Source: Pseudoalteromonas sp. XI10
Lineage (GTDB): Bacteria; Pseudomonadota; Gammaproteobacteria; Enterobacterales; Alteromonadaceae
Direction of reading: 5' to 3'
NCBI RefSeq assembly: GCF_001469895.1
Contig: NZ_LOPY01000019.1
Location: 62,001-126,000 of the forward strand
Length of the DNA: 64,000 nucleotides
Part shown: positions 27,776-36,593 of the stretch, piece by piece
How the letters are laid out: each line of letters opens with the position of its first letter
Position numbering within the stretch: the stretch's first letter is position 1
Notes under the pieces: generated by a model
Seen by the model: the letters and a program-made list of their open reading frames with translations, nothing else
What the model was told of the DNA's origin: nothing
Databases searched by the model: none
Position numbers and translations under genes: made by a program

Positions 27776-28729
27776 ATGCAGCAATCGACAATTAAAATTG
27801 GTTTAAGCGCCTGCTTAGCAGGCGACAAGGTTCGCTTTGACAGCGGCCACAAAAAATCTAATTTTTGCATGGATGAGTTGGCTAACCATGTTGAATATAA
27901 AAAGTTTTGTCCTGAAGTAGCGGTAGGCCTGCCAATCCCTCGGCCAACTATTCGTCAAGTGCGTGTTGGCGATACTATTAAAGTGTGTCGCCCAGATGGC
28001 ACTGGCGATGTTGGCCCTAAATTAACAGAATACGGTAAACGTGTTGCGACAGAACAAACTGCTGAGTTAAGCGGCTTTGTGTTTTGCGCTAAAAGTCCTA
28101 GTTGCGGTATGGAACGTATTAAAATCTACAACGAAGCGGGTACAGGTAATACCTCAGAAGGGGTGGGTTTTTTTGCTGAGCAAATTATGGCACATAACCC
28201 ATTGCTACCATGCGAAGAAAACGGTCGTTTAAATGATATGCACCTTCGCGAAAATTTTGTAATGCGTGTTTATACCTACAAGCACTGGCAAACATTAAGT
28301 GAACAACCACTCACAGTACATAGATTGACTCAGTTTCATGCCCAATATAAGTACTTATTGATGGCTCATAACTACGAAGCTTACCGTAGCTTAGGAAATC
28401 TACTTGGCACTTTTGATGGCGAAGATATCCAAACTTTGGCTGATGAATATATTTTAGGGTTAATGACTGCCCTTAAAAAACCAGCTTCACGTAAAAATAA
28501 CGCTAATACATTAATGCACTTGCAAGGTTATTTTAAAAAATCACTTTCTAAAGTTGAAAAGCAAGAACTGCGTGATGCCATTGATGAATATCGCCAAGGG
28601 TTAGTGCCACTTTACGTACCACTTACGTTAATAAAGCATCATTTAAAAGTGCACCCAAACGAATATCTTGCTAAGCAAGTGTATCTTGACCCCTATCCGA
28701 ACGAATTAAAACTACGCTACGGAATTTAA
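27776..28729 (+). CDS. DUF523-DUF1722 fusion protein (YbgA-like)
   Basis: A 317-residue two-domain protein. Residues about 5-155 are DUF523 with conserved cysteines (IGLSACLAGDKVRFDSGHKKS, KFCPEVAVGLPIPRP, CAKSPSCGMERIK). Residues about 185-305 are DUF1722 (FHAQYKYLLMAHNYEAYRSLG, LMHLQGYFKKSLSKVEKQEL). E. coli YbgA, which lies beside phr, carries the DUF1722 part. The cysteine set suggests a metal or redox role. Its stop overlaps the photolyase start (TAATG), so it is coupled to phrB. Confidence 0.9.
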   Translation: MQQSTIKIGLSACLAGDKVRFDSGHKKSNFCMDELANHVEYKKFCPEVAVGLPIPRPTIRQVRVGDTIKVCRPDGTGDVGPKLTEYGKRVATEQTAELSGFVFCAKSPSCGMERIKIYNEAGTGNTSEGVGFFAEQIMAHNPLLPCEENGRLNDMHLRENFVMRVYTYKHWQTLSEQPLTVHRLTQFHAQYKYLLMAHNYEAYRSLGNLLGTFDGEDIQTLADEYILGLMTALKKPASRKNNANTLMHLQGYFKKSLSKVEKQELRDAIDEYRQGLVPLYVPLTLIKHHLKVHPNEYLAKQVYLDPYPNELKLRYGI

Positions 28730-30120
28730 TGAATACATTATTTTGGTTTAGGCGCGATCTGCGCCTTTTTAATAACGACGCCTTGTATCAGGCAATCGAA
28801 AGTGGTTGCAGAAATGCGGTATTTTTTATTACTGAAAAGCAATGGCAAAAGCATGATGTGGCTGCTATTCAGCTAGATTTATTAAAGCGTAGGCTTAGCT
28901 TCTTGGGGGAGCTTTTAGCTAGCAAAGGTATTGAATTACATATTATTGATGCAGCTGATTACGCCGGTTGTGTTGAAAAGTTAGCGTCATTTTGCGAGCA
29001 ACATCAAGTAAAAAATGTATACGCCAACAACGAATATGAGCTTAATGAAGTAAACCGAGATAAAGCCTTTTTACAGCACGCTGATAGTAAAGGGATTGCT
29101 TTTTACGCATACGACGGCGATGTAATTGCGCCACCGGGAAGCATCAAAAATCAAAGCGGCGAAATGTTTAAAGTATTCACGCCATTTAAAAATGCATGGC
29201 TAAAAGTTTATCAAGACACCCACTTTTATTTTGCTGAGCCGCCACAGATGTTCGAACCCATTGAATGGCAGCCAAGTGAGTTATTAGCCTCAGACGGCAA
29301 CTCAGAAAAGTGGCCTGTTGATGATGAAACGCTCAGCCACGTTTGCGCGCGCTTTATTGAAGAGAAGCTAGCAACATATCAAGACCAGCGTGATATCCCA
29401 AGCATTAAAGGCACCTCTGGTTTAAGCCCTTACTTAGCACTTGGCATTATCAGCGTTCATCAATTATTGGCACTGATCCAACAGCGCCACCCAGATGTAC
29501 TACGCAGCAGTAAAAGTAACTTATTTTGTTGGGTTAATGAGTTGATTTGGCGTGAATTTTACCGCCATCTTATCGCGATTTATCCAAACCTAAATAAATA
29601 CGATAACTTTAATGAGAAATACAACGCCGTGAAGTGGCGTGATGATGACAGCGACTTTAAAGCATGGTGCGAAGGTAAAACAGGCTACCCGTTAGTTGAT
29701 GCTGCAATGAGGCAGCTACTGCAAACTGGCTGGATGCATAACCGTTTACGCATGGTGGTCGCGAGCTTTTTAACCAAGCACTTATTAATTGATTGGCGTA
29801 AAGGCGAACGCTTTTTTATGCAGCATCTTATAGACGGCGACCTTGCATCTAACAACGGTGGCTGGCAATGGGCTGCAAGTACGGGGTGTGATGCTCAGCC
29901 GTATTTTCGAATTTTTAATCCTATCACCCAAAGCGAGCGATTTGATCCAGATGGTGAATTTATCCGTAAATATTTACCAGAGCTGGAAAAAATACCTGCT
30001 AAACAAATCCATTTTCCGCATGATTATTTAGCGAAACAGGGTAAGTCGAGCAGTTATTGGCCAGCAATTGTTGATCATAAAGCCGCGCGAGAGCGAGCGC
30101 TAAACGCATTTAAGGTGTGA
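28729..30120 (+). CDS. phrB: Deoxyribodipyrimidine photolyase (CPD photolyase, class I)
   Basis: A 463-residue FAD-dependent enzyme that splits UV-induced cyclobutane pyrimidine dimers with blue light. The N-terminal antenna domain starts LFWFRRDLRLFNNDAL. The C-terminal FAD and DNA-binding region has WVNELIWREFYRHLI, GKTGYPLVDAAMRQLLQTGWMHNRLRMVVASFL and NNGGWQWAASTGCDAQPYFRIFNP, all diagnostic of class I photolyases. Photolyase is a known target of singlet-oxygen ECF sigma factors, which fits this operon. Confidence 0.95.
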   Translation: MNTLFWFRRDLRLFNNDALYQAIESGCRNAVFFITEKQWQKHDVAAIQLDLLKRRLSFLGELLASKGIELHIIDAADYAGCVEKLASFCEQHQVKNVYANNEYELNEVNRDKAFLQHADSKGIAFYAYDGDVIAPPGSIKNQSGEMFKVFTPFKNAWLKVYQDTHFYFAEPPQMFEPIEWQPSELLASDGNSEKWPVDDETLSHVCARFIEEKLATYQDQRDIPSIKGTSGLSPYLALGIISVHQLLALIQQRHPDVLRSSKSNLFCWVNELIWREFYRHLIAIYPNLNKYDNFNEKYNAVKWRDDDSDFKAWCEGKTGYPLVDAAMRQLLQTGWMHNRLRMVVASFLTKHLLIDWRKGERFFMQHLIDGDLASNNGGWQWAASTGCDAQPYFRIFNPITQSERFDPDGEFIRKYLPELEKIPAKQIHFPHDYLAKQGKSSSYWPAIVDHKAARERALNAFKV

Positions 30121-30121
30121 C

Positions 30122-30568
30122 ATGGACAAGGCGATCCTTGATAGGTTTATTGATGTTTATCAATCACTCAATAAAGACAACTTACAGTTACTGGATGAAA
30201 TTTATCACTCAGATATTCAGTTTGCAGATCCCTTGCATGCGGTAAATGGTCTTGGGGAGCTGCATGACTATTTTAAAAACCTCTATGCCAATGTGCTTTC
30301 TTGTGAATTTGCTATTGAAGACAGCTATGTTACTGAAAATATTCAGAGCAAAGACGACATCGCCTTTATTTATTGGACCATGCATTATCGCCATCCAAAG
30401 CTCAATAAAGGCCAAGCAATCTCGGTTGCAGGCCATAGTCGTTTAAAATTTGCTGGCGATAAAATAATCAATCATCGCGATTATTTTGACGTAGGCGCTA
30501 TGCTTTATAGGCATATTCCAGTACTAGGCTCAGCTGTGAAATACATCGACAAAAGAGCGAGTGCATAA
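30122..30568 (+). CDS. NTF2/SnoaL-like fold protein
   Basis: A 148-residue protein resembling the SnoaL-like/NTF2 superfamily: an N-terminal helix (LDRFIDVYQSLNKDNLQLLDEIYHSDIQFADPLH), then beta strands ending in GHSRLKFAGDKIINHRDYFDVGAMLYRHIPVLGSAVKYI. It lies one base after phrB and overlaps the SDR start. A small-ligand-binding or isomerase-like role within the lipid-modification operon is inferred from the fold only. Confidence 0.8.
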   Translation: MDKAILDRFIDVYQSLNKDNLQLLDEIYHSDIQFADPLHAVNGLGELHDYFKNLYANVLSCEFAIEDSYVTENIQSKDDIAFIYWTMHYRHPKLNKGQAISVAGHSRLKFAGDKIINHRDYFDVGAMLYRHIPVLGSAVKYIDKRASA

Positions 30569-31278
30569 TGACGACATTAATTACAGGTGCTACCTCAGGT
30601 ATTGGCGAGTCGTTGGCAACGCTTTATGCAGATAATAATGAACAGGTCATTGCATGCGGTAGAAATACAGAAAAGCTTGCTAAATTGAGCCAGCATCAAA
30701 ATATAGAGTCTTGCCAATTTGACGCAACAGACCTTCAAGATATTCGTTCGAGCACAGTGGCTTATACGCAATTTGACCGGGTTATTCTCAATGCTGGCAA
30801 TTGTGAGTACATTGATGATGCTCGCAATTTTGACAGTAGTTTGTTTGAGCGGGTGATCACGACCAACCTGCTCAGTATGGGCTATTGCCTGGAGGCGTTA
30901 TTACCAAAAATAAAGCCCGGTGGTCAGCTTGTAATCGTAAGCTCTAGTGTGACTTATTTACCCTTACCACGCAGCCAAGCATATGGTGCGTCTAAAGCCG
31001 GTGTAAGTTATTTAGCCAATAGCTTAGCGGTTGATTTAAAAGATGTAGATGTCACTTTAGTTCACCCAGGTTTTGTTAAAACGCCGCTTACAGACAAAAA
31101 TGACTTTCCTATGCCTATGGCTGTGAGTGCAGAAAAAGCGGCAAATTATATTTATAAAGGGGTCGCGAAAAGGCGCAAAGAAGTGCATTTTCCGCACCGT
31201 TTCACCTTCATTTTAAAATTTTTAAGAATGCTTCCTACGCCACTTTGGCTGAAGCTTGCAAAAGGATTATCACGTTGA
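30568..31278 (+). CDS. Short-chain dehydrogenase/reductase
   Basis: A 236-residue Rossmann-fold oxidoreductase with the nucleotide motif TGATSGIG at residues 6-13, NAG in VILNAGNCEY, the catalytic Ser in VIVSSSVTYL, and YGASK (Tyr-X3-Lys). The C-terminal part includes VHPGFVKTPLTDKNDFPMPM. The operon position between the NTF2-like and FAD oxidoreductase genes is conserved in the singlet-oxygen regulon of Rhodobacter as I recall it. The substrate is unknown. The stop overlaps the TTG start of the next gene. Confidence 0.9.
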   Translation: MTTLITGATSGIGESLATLYADNNEQVIACGRNTEKLAKLSQHQNIESCQFDATDLQDIRSSTVAYTQFDRVILNAGNCEYIDDARNFDSSLFERVITTNLLSMGYCLEALLPKIKPGGQLVIVSSSVTYLPLPRSQAYGASKAGVSYLANSLAVDLKDVDVTLVHPGFVKTPLTDKNDFPMPMAVSAEKAANYIYKGVAKRRKEVHFPHRFTFILKFLRMLPTPLWLKLAKGLSR

Positions 31279-32531
31279 AAAAAGTGGCTGTTATTGGATC
31301 TGGCATAGCGGGTTTAAGCTGTGCGCACCTATTGCATAAACACTACGATGTAACCGTATTTGAGAAAAACGACTACATAGGTGGCCATACTGCAACCATA
31401 GACGTAAAAGTTGATGGCGTTGAGTACGCTGTTGATACAGGCTTTATTGTCTTTAACGACCGAACTTACCCATATTTTGAAAAACTACTTAAGCGCTTGG
31501 GCGTTGAACGTCAGAAAACCCAAATGAGCTTTAGTGTGCATAACGAACAAACCGGCTTTGAATATAACGGCCATACTTTTTGGAGTTTGTTCGCACAAAA
31601 GCGCAATATCTTTCGCCCTAAATTCTGGAAACTTTTAAAAGACATTGTTCGCTTTAATGATGTATGTAAATCATTGCATGCTGAACAAAATTACAAGGAA
31701 AATCAAACCCTAGGTGAGTTTTTAGACGAGCATGATTTTAACGAGTTCTTCCGTTTTCATTATATCTTGCCGATGGGCGCTGCTATTTGGTCAACAAGCA
31801 TTAAAGAGATGGCACAAGTTGGCGTAGAGTTTTTTGTTAAGTTTTTTTATAACCACGGTTTGTTGGATATCACTAATCGTCCGCAGTGGTATGTTATTCC
31901 AGGTGGCTCTCGCGAATACATTAAACCTATGATCCAAGGTTTTGCTGATAAAATTCGTTTAAATAGTAATATCAGCTCGGTATCTCGAAAAGATGATAGT
32001 GTGCATGTCCATTTCGATGATGGCCATAGTGAAACATTCGACAAAGTTGTGTTTGCTTGCCACTCAGATCAAGCTTTAAAGCTGTTATTAGACCCTAGCG
32101 AAGACGAAAAAAGCGTTCTCTCAGCCATACCTTATACGGCTAATTCAGTGGTACTACACACTGATACTTCACTTTTACCAAAACGCAAAGCCGCATGGGC
32201 GAGCTGGAATTATCTGTTAAATAACAACACAGACAAAGCCGCAGTGGTGACTTATCAGATGAATATTTTGCAAGGCATTAAGAGCGAGACACAATTTTGT
32301 GTCACGCTTAACCACCTTGAAGGCATTAAAAAAGACAAAATTCTGCGTGAGTTTACTTATCATCATCCGGTATTTAATAAACAGTCGATTGCCGCTCAGC
32401 AGCAAAAGTCTCTTATTGACGGTAAAAATAATAGCTATTTTTGCGGTGCGTACTGGTACAACGGCTTCCACGAAGACGGTGTAAGAAGTGCTGTAAACGT
32501 GGCAAAGCAACTCGGAGTCGAGTTTGAATAG
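31275..32531 (+). CDS. FAD/NAD-binding amine-oxidase-like oxidoreductase
   Basis: A 418-residue flavoprotein: VAVIGSGIAGLSCAHLLHKHYDVTVFEKNDYIGGHTATI is the dinucleotide-binding motif, followed by DTGFIVFNDRTYPYF. The C-terminus SYFCGAYWYNGFHEDGVRSAV is the second FAD-contact region. It belongs to the COG2907 type, usually found next to DUF1365 and Cfa-like genes as here. The start is a TTG (31275) with AAGGA upstream, overlapping the SDR stop by 4 bases. A fatty-acyl substrate is inferred from neighbours. Confidence 0.88.
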   Translation: MKKVAVIGSGIAGLSCAHLLHKHYDVTVFEKNDYIGGHTATIDVKVDGVEYAVDTGFIVFNDRTYPYFEKLLKRLGVERQKTQMSFSVHNEQTGFEYNGHTFWSLFAQKRNIFRPKFWKLLKDIVRFNDVCKSLHAEQNYKENQTLGEFLDEHDFNEFFRFHYILPMGAAIWSTSIKEMAQVGVEFFVKFFYNHGLLDITNRPQWYVIPGGSREYIKPMIQGFADKIRLNSNISSVSRKDDSVHVHFDDGHSETFDKVVFACHSDQALKLLLDPSEDEKSVLSAIPYTANSVVLHTDTSLLPKRKAAWASWNYLLNNNTDKAAVVTYQMNILQGIKSETQFCVTLNHLEGIKKDKILREFTYHHPVFNKQSIAAQQQKSLIDGKNNSYFCGAYWYNGFHEDGVRSAVNVAKQLGVEFE

Positions 32532-33273
32532 CGCCATTTATGTAGGTGATGTTCGCCACAGGCGTTTTGCCGTCAAAGAGCATCACTTTAAATACCCGCT
32601 TTATATGATGTGGGTCGATTTAGCTAAGCCTGATGAGCTTAATGGAGTTCATCCTTGGCTTGGCTTAAGTGGTTTTAAGGCGCTTAAATTTAATCAGAGC
32701 GACTATTTTAATTATCAAACCGATATGCAGCTGCCACTCAAGCAGCGTGCACTTAATAAAATTAAAGAGCTTGGCATTGACGATGAATTTACCCATGTTT
32801 TTATGCTCGGACAGGTGCGCTGTTTAGGAATTTATTTTAGCCCGGTTAACTTTTTCTTCTTTCAAAATGGTGATGGCGATTTCACTCACATGCTTGCTGA
32901 AGTGAGCAATACGCCTTGGAATGAGCGTCATTATTATGTCGTACCCCTTGAAAAAAAAGTGAACTTTAAAAAGGTTTTCTCCGTATCACCTTTCATGAAC
33001 TTAGATATGAACTATCATTGGCATATTAGAATGAATTCTGATAACACCATGATTCATATTGAAAATAAAAAAGACGACACTCTTTTGTTTGATGCAACCC
33101 TGCGTTTGCAAAAGCACCCTCTCACGAAAGAACAGGTTAGTGCCGTGCTTAAACAGTTTCCGGCTATGACGTTAAGTATTTTTAAAGGTATTTACCTTCA
33201 TGCTTTGAAGTTGTTTTGCAAACGTGTGCCATTTATTGGCCACTCGGGCAAACAAGAGAATTCAACTAGGTGA
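32524..33273 (+). CDS. DUF1365 family protein
   Basis: A 249-residue protein: AIYVGDVRHRRFAVKEHHFKYPLYMMWVDL at the N-terminus and CLGIYFSPVNFFFF...MLAEVSNTPWNERHYYVV in the centre are family signatures. The function is unknown, but DUF1365 genes nearly always pair with a COG2907 oxidoreductase and a Cfa-type methyltransferase. The start is a second TTG (32524) with GGAG upstream, overlapping the preceding gene by 8 bases. Confidence 0.88.
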   Translation: MNSAIYVGDVRHRRFAVKEHHFKYPLYMMWVDLAKPDELNGVHPWLGLSGFKALKFNQSDYFNYQTDMQLPLKQRALNKIKELGIDDEFTHVFMLGQVRCLGIYFSPVNFFFFQNGDGDFTHMLAEVSNTPWNERHYYVVPLEKKVNFKKVFSVSPFMNLDMNYHWHIRMNSDNTMIHIENKKDDTLLFDATLRLQKHPLTKEQVSAVLKQFPAMTLSIFKGIYLHALKLFCKRVPFIGHSGKQENSTR

Positions 33274-33277
33274 TGTG

Positions 33278-34540
33278 ATGGAAAAAGTATCAAATTTAAC
33301 ACAAGCCCAAACGACCGGCTGGATGACAAAGCTTTATAAAAAACTGGTAATAGGTGCATTCAATAGTATCAATGTCGGTTGCATTACCCTAAAAGAGGGT
33401 AATCAAAAAGAGCAATTCGGTGACATTACAAGTGATTTACACGCAACGGTCACGGTAAATGATGCTGCTATGTATAAGTCATTTGCGTTATCTGGCAGTG
33501 TGGGTGCCGGAGAGGCTTATATTCTTGGCTATTGGGATTGTGACAACCTCACTAAACTTATTGAAATATTTGCCCTTAATCAAGATCAGCTAGATGCATT
33601 CGAGAAAAAATTCGCCTTCTTAAGTGGCATTGCGCATCGAGTTAATCACATTAAAAATAAAAACTCAGCAAGCGGTTCAAAAAAGAACATTGCGGCGCAC
33701 TATGATTTAGGCAACGATTTATACAGTGCATTTTTAAGTGACGAAATGTTGTATTCATGTGCTGTTTACCCGTCAAAACAAGCTAGCCTTGAACAGGCCC
33801 AAGAGCACAAACTAGCATTGATTTGTGAGCAGGTTGATTTACAACCAGGTAATTCGGTGATTGAGATTGGCACAGGGTGGGGCGCCTTTGCGATTTATGC
33901 AGCAACACATTTTGATTGCCATGTAACGACGACCACCATTTCAGATGAGCAATATGCCTATGTTGAACAAAAGGTTAAAGAGCTTAACCTTGAGCATAAA
34001 ATTACTTTATTAAAGCAGGATTACCGCCTCTTAGAGGGCAAGTACGATAAGCTTGTATCAATTGAAATGATTGAAGCTGTCGGTCATGAGTATTTGCCTG
34101 GCTTTTTTGCAAAATGTCAGTCTTTATTAAAAGACAGTGGTGCCATGCTTATTCAAGCAATCACCATAGCTGATCAGCGTTACAGCCATTACCTTAAAAA
34201 TTCCGATTTCATTCAGCAGTACATCTTCCCAGGTGGCTGTTTACCTTGTTTAGACGAAATGAATAAGCAAATAAAGCAGCAAACAGACATGGTTGTGCAT
34301 AGTGTAAAAGATATTGGTGTTCACTATGCAAGAACACTGGCTGATTGGCGCGAGCGCTTTGTCGCTAGCTGGCCTGAAATAGATAAAGTCAAATTTGACC
34401 AGCGATTCTATCGTTTGTGGTTATTTTATTTAGGTTACTGTGAAGGTGCGTTTAGAACCCGTGCTATCAGTACAGTTCATTTAGTTGCCCGTAAACCTCG
34501 TTTTGGCCATTCTGGCGATGATATCGCGCTCGATTATTAA
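33278..34540 (+). CDS. Cyclopropane-fatty-acyl-phospholipid synthase-like SAM methyltransferase
   Basis: A 420-residue Cfa-family enzyme. The N-terminal domain contacts lipid (SGSVGAGEAYILGYWDCDNL). The SAM domain begins IAAHYDLGNDLYSAFLSDEMLYSCAVY and has VIEIGTGWGAFAIYAA (motif I), then VSIEMIEAVGHEYLP and a C-terminal RLWLFYLGYCEGAFR. Its genome context (ECF/ChrR operon) matches the Cfa-like protein of the Rhodobacter RpoE regulon, a group linked to unusual methylated or furan fatty acids rather than simple cyclopropanation. The product here is therefore uncertain. AGGTG precedes ATG 33278. Confidence 0.88.
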   Translation: MEKVSNLTQAQTTGWMTKLYKKLVIGAFNSINVGCITLKEGNQKEQFGDITSDLHATVTVNDAAMYKSFALSGSVGAGEAYILGYWDCDNLTKLIEIFALNQDQLDAFEKKFAFLSGIAHRVNHIKNKNSASGSKKNIAAHYDLGNDLYSAFLSDEMLYSCAVYPSKQASLEQAQEHKLALICEQVDLQPGNSVIEIGTGWGAFAIYAATHFDCHVTTTTISDEQYAYVEQKVKELNLEHKITLLKQDYRLLEGKYDKLVSIEMIEAVGHEYLPGFFAKCQSLLKDSGAMLIQAITIADQRYSHYLKNSDFIQQYIFPGGCLPCLDEMNKQIKQQTDMVVHSVKDIGVHYARTLADWRERFVASWPEIDKVKFDQRFYRLWLFYLGYCEGAFRTRAISTVHLVARKPRFGHSGDDIALDY

Positions 34541-34568
34541 TTTTACTTTGTTTCAAGGAGTCTGGTTT

Positions 34569-35012
34569 ATGGCCTTACTCCTTGAGCATAACTCTCTGAT
34601 ACCCGCTTTAGCTGTTGTCGCTTTGATGATTTACCTATCAAAGCAACGCCAGCAAGATATTTGGCTACTCTTATGTGGCTTGCCTCTCGCACTGGGCTAT
34701 GAATGGCTTGCCAGCAGCTTAAATTTACTTGCCTTTAAAGTAAGCCCCTTTCCTTTATGGCTTGCTGTACTTTGGGCTGCACTGCTGTTAACCATTAATA
34801 CTTCGATGCAGTTTTTACAAAAGCTGCCTTGGTATATTGCTTGGGGTGTTTGCGCGTTATTTGCTCCTGCTAGTTACTACGCTGGAATGCGCTTTGAAGT
34901 GCTTAATACTGAGCTCGTTCTTTGGCAGTTTTGGTTGGTTTATGGTTTGGGGTGGGCAAGTATGTTTATGGCGATAATCGCTATTAATAAGCGATTTTTA
35001 GCGGCTAAATGA
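34569..35012 (+). CDS. DUF2878 family integral membrane protein
   Basis: A 147-residue protein with about five membrane segments (LIPALAVVALMIYL, LLLCGLPLALGYEWLAS, FPLWLAVLWAALLLTI, WYIAWGVCALFAPASYYAGMRF, FWLVYGLGWASMFMAII). DUF2878 proteins are commonly found beside Cfa/DUF1365 genes in marine gammaproteobacteria. ATG 34569 with AAGGAG is chosen over the longer frame. The function is unknown; a membrane role in lipid modification is inferred. Confidence 0.82.
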   Translation: MALLLEHNSLIPALAVVALMIYLSKQRQQDIWLLLCGLPLALGYEWLASSLNLLAFKVSPFPLWLAVLWAALLLTINTSMQFLQKLPWYIAWGVCALFAPASYYAGMRFEVLNTELVLWQFWLVYGLGWASMFMAIIAINKRFLAAK

Positions 35013-35035
35013 TCAGTTTTAGGTGGTTTTTCGTA
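35010..35035 (+). promoter_or_regulatory. ECF11/ChrR-type sigma promoter, copy 3 (internal, before last two operon genes)
   Basis: TGATC at 35010-35014 (overlapping the DUF2878 stop), 17 bases, CGTA at 35032-35035, then 32 bases to ATG 35068. Spacing and distance to the start are the same as in copies 1 and 2, so the last two genes probably get extra sigma-dependent transcription. Confidence 0.72.
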
Positions 35036-35067
35036 GTGTTTGGTAACACAACTTTAAGGATTATTTG

Positions 35068-35565
35068 ATGAAACAGTCACTTAATTTAAGTTTATTTGCT
35101 GCGTTACTGTTCTCTGCGGGTGTGTATGCAAATGGCTTTAAAACGGTGGGCCAAGCGAAAATGGAGTATCTGTTTTGGGATGTTTATAACGCTAAATTAG
35201 AGACCCCATCGGGTTCGTATCAGTTTGGCCAACACCCCAGTAAACTTACACTCACTTATTTGCGGGATTTCGATGCGAAAGACATCGTCAAAGCAACCAA
35301 CGAGCAATGGCAACATTTAAAGCTCAATGACATGGTAGGTGTTTACGATAAACAATTATTAGCCCTTTGGCCTGATATCAAAAAAAACGATTCGTTGTCG
35401 TTTCAAACCAACGAGCAAGGGATCGGTACTTTTTACTTTAATGACAAAGAGCTAGGTCAGATCGATGATAATAAATTCGCTGACAACTTCTTAGCAATTT
35501 GGTTAAGCGCCGACACGTCTGAACCATCACTTCGTAAACAGCTTATTGGAGGGAAACATGATTAA
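35068..35565 (+). CDS. Periplasmic chalcone-isomerase-like protein
   Basis: A 165-residue protein with a signal peptide (LSLFAALLFSAGVYA) and a mature part typical of the bacterial chalcone-isomerase-like family: FKTVGQAKMEYLFWDVYNAKLETPSG, KLTLTYLRDFDAKDIVKATNEQW and IWLSADTSEPSLRKQLIGG. Plant relatives of this fold bind fatty acids, and a lipid-binding role fits the operon. ATG 35068 follows TAAGGA. It overlaps the next gene by 8 bases. Confidence 0.83.
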   Translation: MKQSLNLSLFAALLFSAGVYANGFKTVGQAKMEYLFWDVYNAKLETPSGSYQFGQHPSKLTLTYLRDFDAKDIVKATNEQWQHLKLNDMVGVYDKQLLALWPDIKKNDSLSFQTNEQGIGTFYFNDKELGQIDDNKFADNFLAIWLSADTSEPSLRKQLIGGKHD

Positions 35566-36091
35566 GCTCAAAGCACTCTTTATTTTCGCTATGGTACTGT
35601 TAATTACCAGCTGCTCTGCGCCAGATGTTGATTATTATCAAGGAACAGAGCCTAAGTTTGACTTTAAGCAGTTTTTTAGTGGTGAGCTCAAAGCCTACGG
35701 CGTTGTGCAAGACCACAAGGGCGAGTTAACACGTAAGCTGGTAGTAGACATGCAAGCATCTTGGAACGGCAATCAGGGAGTGATTGACGAGCAATTTGTT
35801 TATGATGATGGCGAAACGCAAACCCGTGTTTGGTACATTACCATTAATGATGATGGCAGTATCACAGGGACAGCATCAGATGTGATTGGCGAAGCAAAGG
35901 GTGAGAGCAATGGAAGCGTGTTCCATTGGACATATTCTGTCGAGCTTCCATATGATGGTAGTACTTTAGTGGTAAATTTCGATGATTGGATGTACTTGGT
36001 AACACAATCACGCTTGATAAACCGTACCGCTATTGATAAGTTTGGCTTTGAGGTCGGGGAAGTTACCTTGGTTATCGAGAAAATTGAATGA
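35558..36091 (+). CDS. DUF3833 family lipoprotein
   Basis: A 177-residue protein with a lipoprotein signal (FAMVLLITSC, lipobox Cys near residue 19). The mature part has family features: FKQFFSGELKAYGVVQDHKGELTRKLVVDM, WNGNQGVIDEQFVYDDGETQTRVW and a lipocalin-like beta-rich core ending DKFGFEVGEVTLVIEKI. DUF3833 regularly accompanies Cfa/DUF1365 operons. It is the last gene of this operon. GGAGGG lies just before ATG 35558. Confidence 0.83.
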   Translation: MIKLKALFIFAMVLLITSCSAPDVDYYQGTEPKFDFKQFFSGELKAYGVVQDHKGELTRKLVVDMQASWNGNQGVIDEQFVYDDGETQTRVWYITINDDGSITGTASDVIGEAKGESNGSVFHWTYSVELPYDGSTLVVNFDDWMYLVTQSRLINRTAIDKFGFEVGEVTLVIEKIE

Positions 36092-36295
36092 TGGTTTGGC
36101 TATCATAAAATTTTGTGATGGAAGTTAAATTAAGTCTTTATTAATACTGATGTCACTAACCTTGTGATTGATAGTTAAATAGTAGTCATTTTTGAATAAA
36201 TTACGTAAAAATAGCAATTTGCTGTTGCTAACTTCTCAAAAATGCATAAAGATAGGTTTTGCGAAGGCAAAATAATAACGAATAGGAATCTAACA

Positions 36296-36571
36296 ATGAA
36301 TAAAGCTCAATTAGTTGAAAAAATTGCTACTGATGCAGAAATCTCAAAAGCGGCAGCAACTCGTGCACTAGATGCATTCACTGGCGCAGTTACTAGCTCT
36401 CTTAAAGAAGGTAACTCAGTAGCATTAGTTGGTTTCGGTACTTTCTCAGTAAAAGAGCGTGCAGCGCGTACTGGCCGTAACCCACAAACTGGTGCAGAAA
36501 TCCAAATCGCAGCAGCAACTATCCCAAGCTTTAAAGCGGGTAAAGGTCTTAAAGACCAAGTTAATCCTTAA
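36296..36571 (+). CDS. hupB: DNA-binding protein HU-beta
   Basis: A 91-residue nucleoid protein: [20 protein letters not shown], then [25 protein letters not shown] (the DNA-contacting beta arm with the intercalating Pro) and a C-terminal helix [12 protein letters not shown]. It matches HU-beta more closely than HU-alpha or IHF. ATG 36296 with AGGA is chosen over a start 54 bases upstream because family proteins begin at this Met. Confidence 0.93.
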   Translation: MNKAQLVEKIATDAEISKAAATRALDAFTGAVTSSLKEGNSVALVGFGTFSVKERAARTGRNPQTGAEIQIAAATIPSFKAGKGLKDQVNP

Positions 36572-36593
36572 TAGGATAACTTACAAATTTTTG

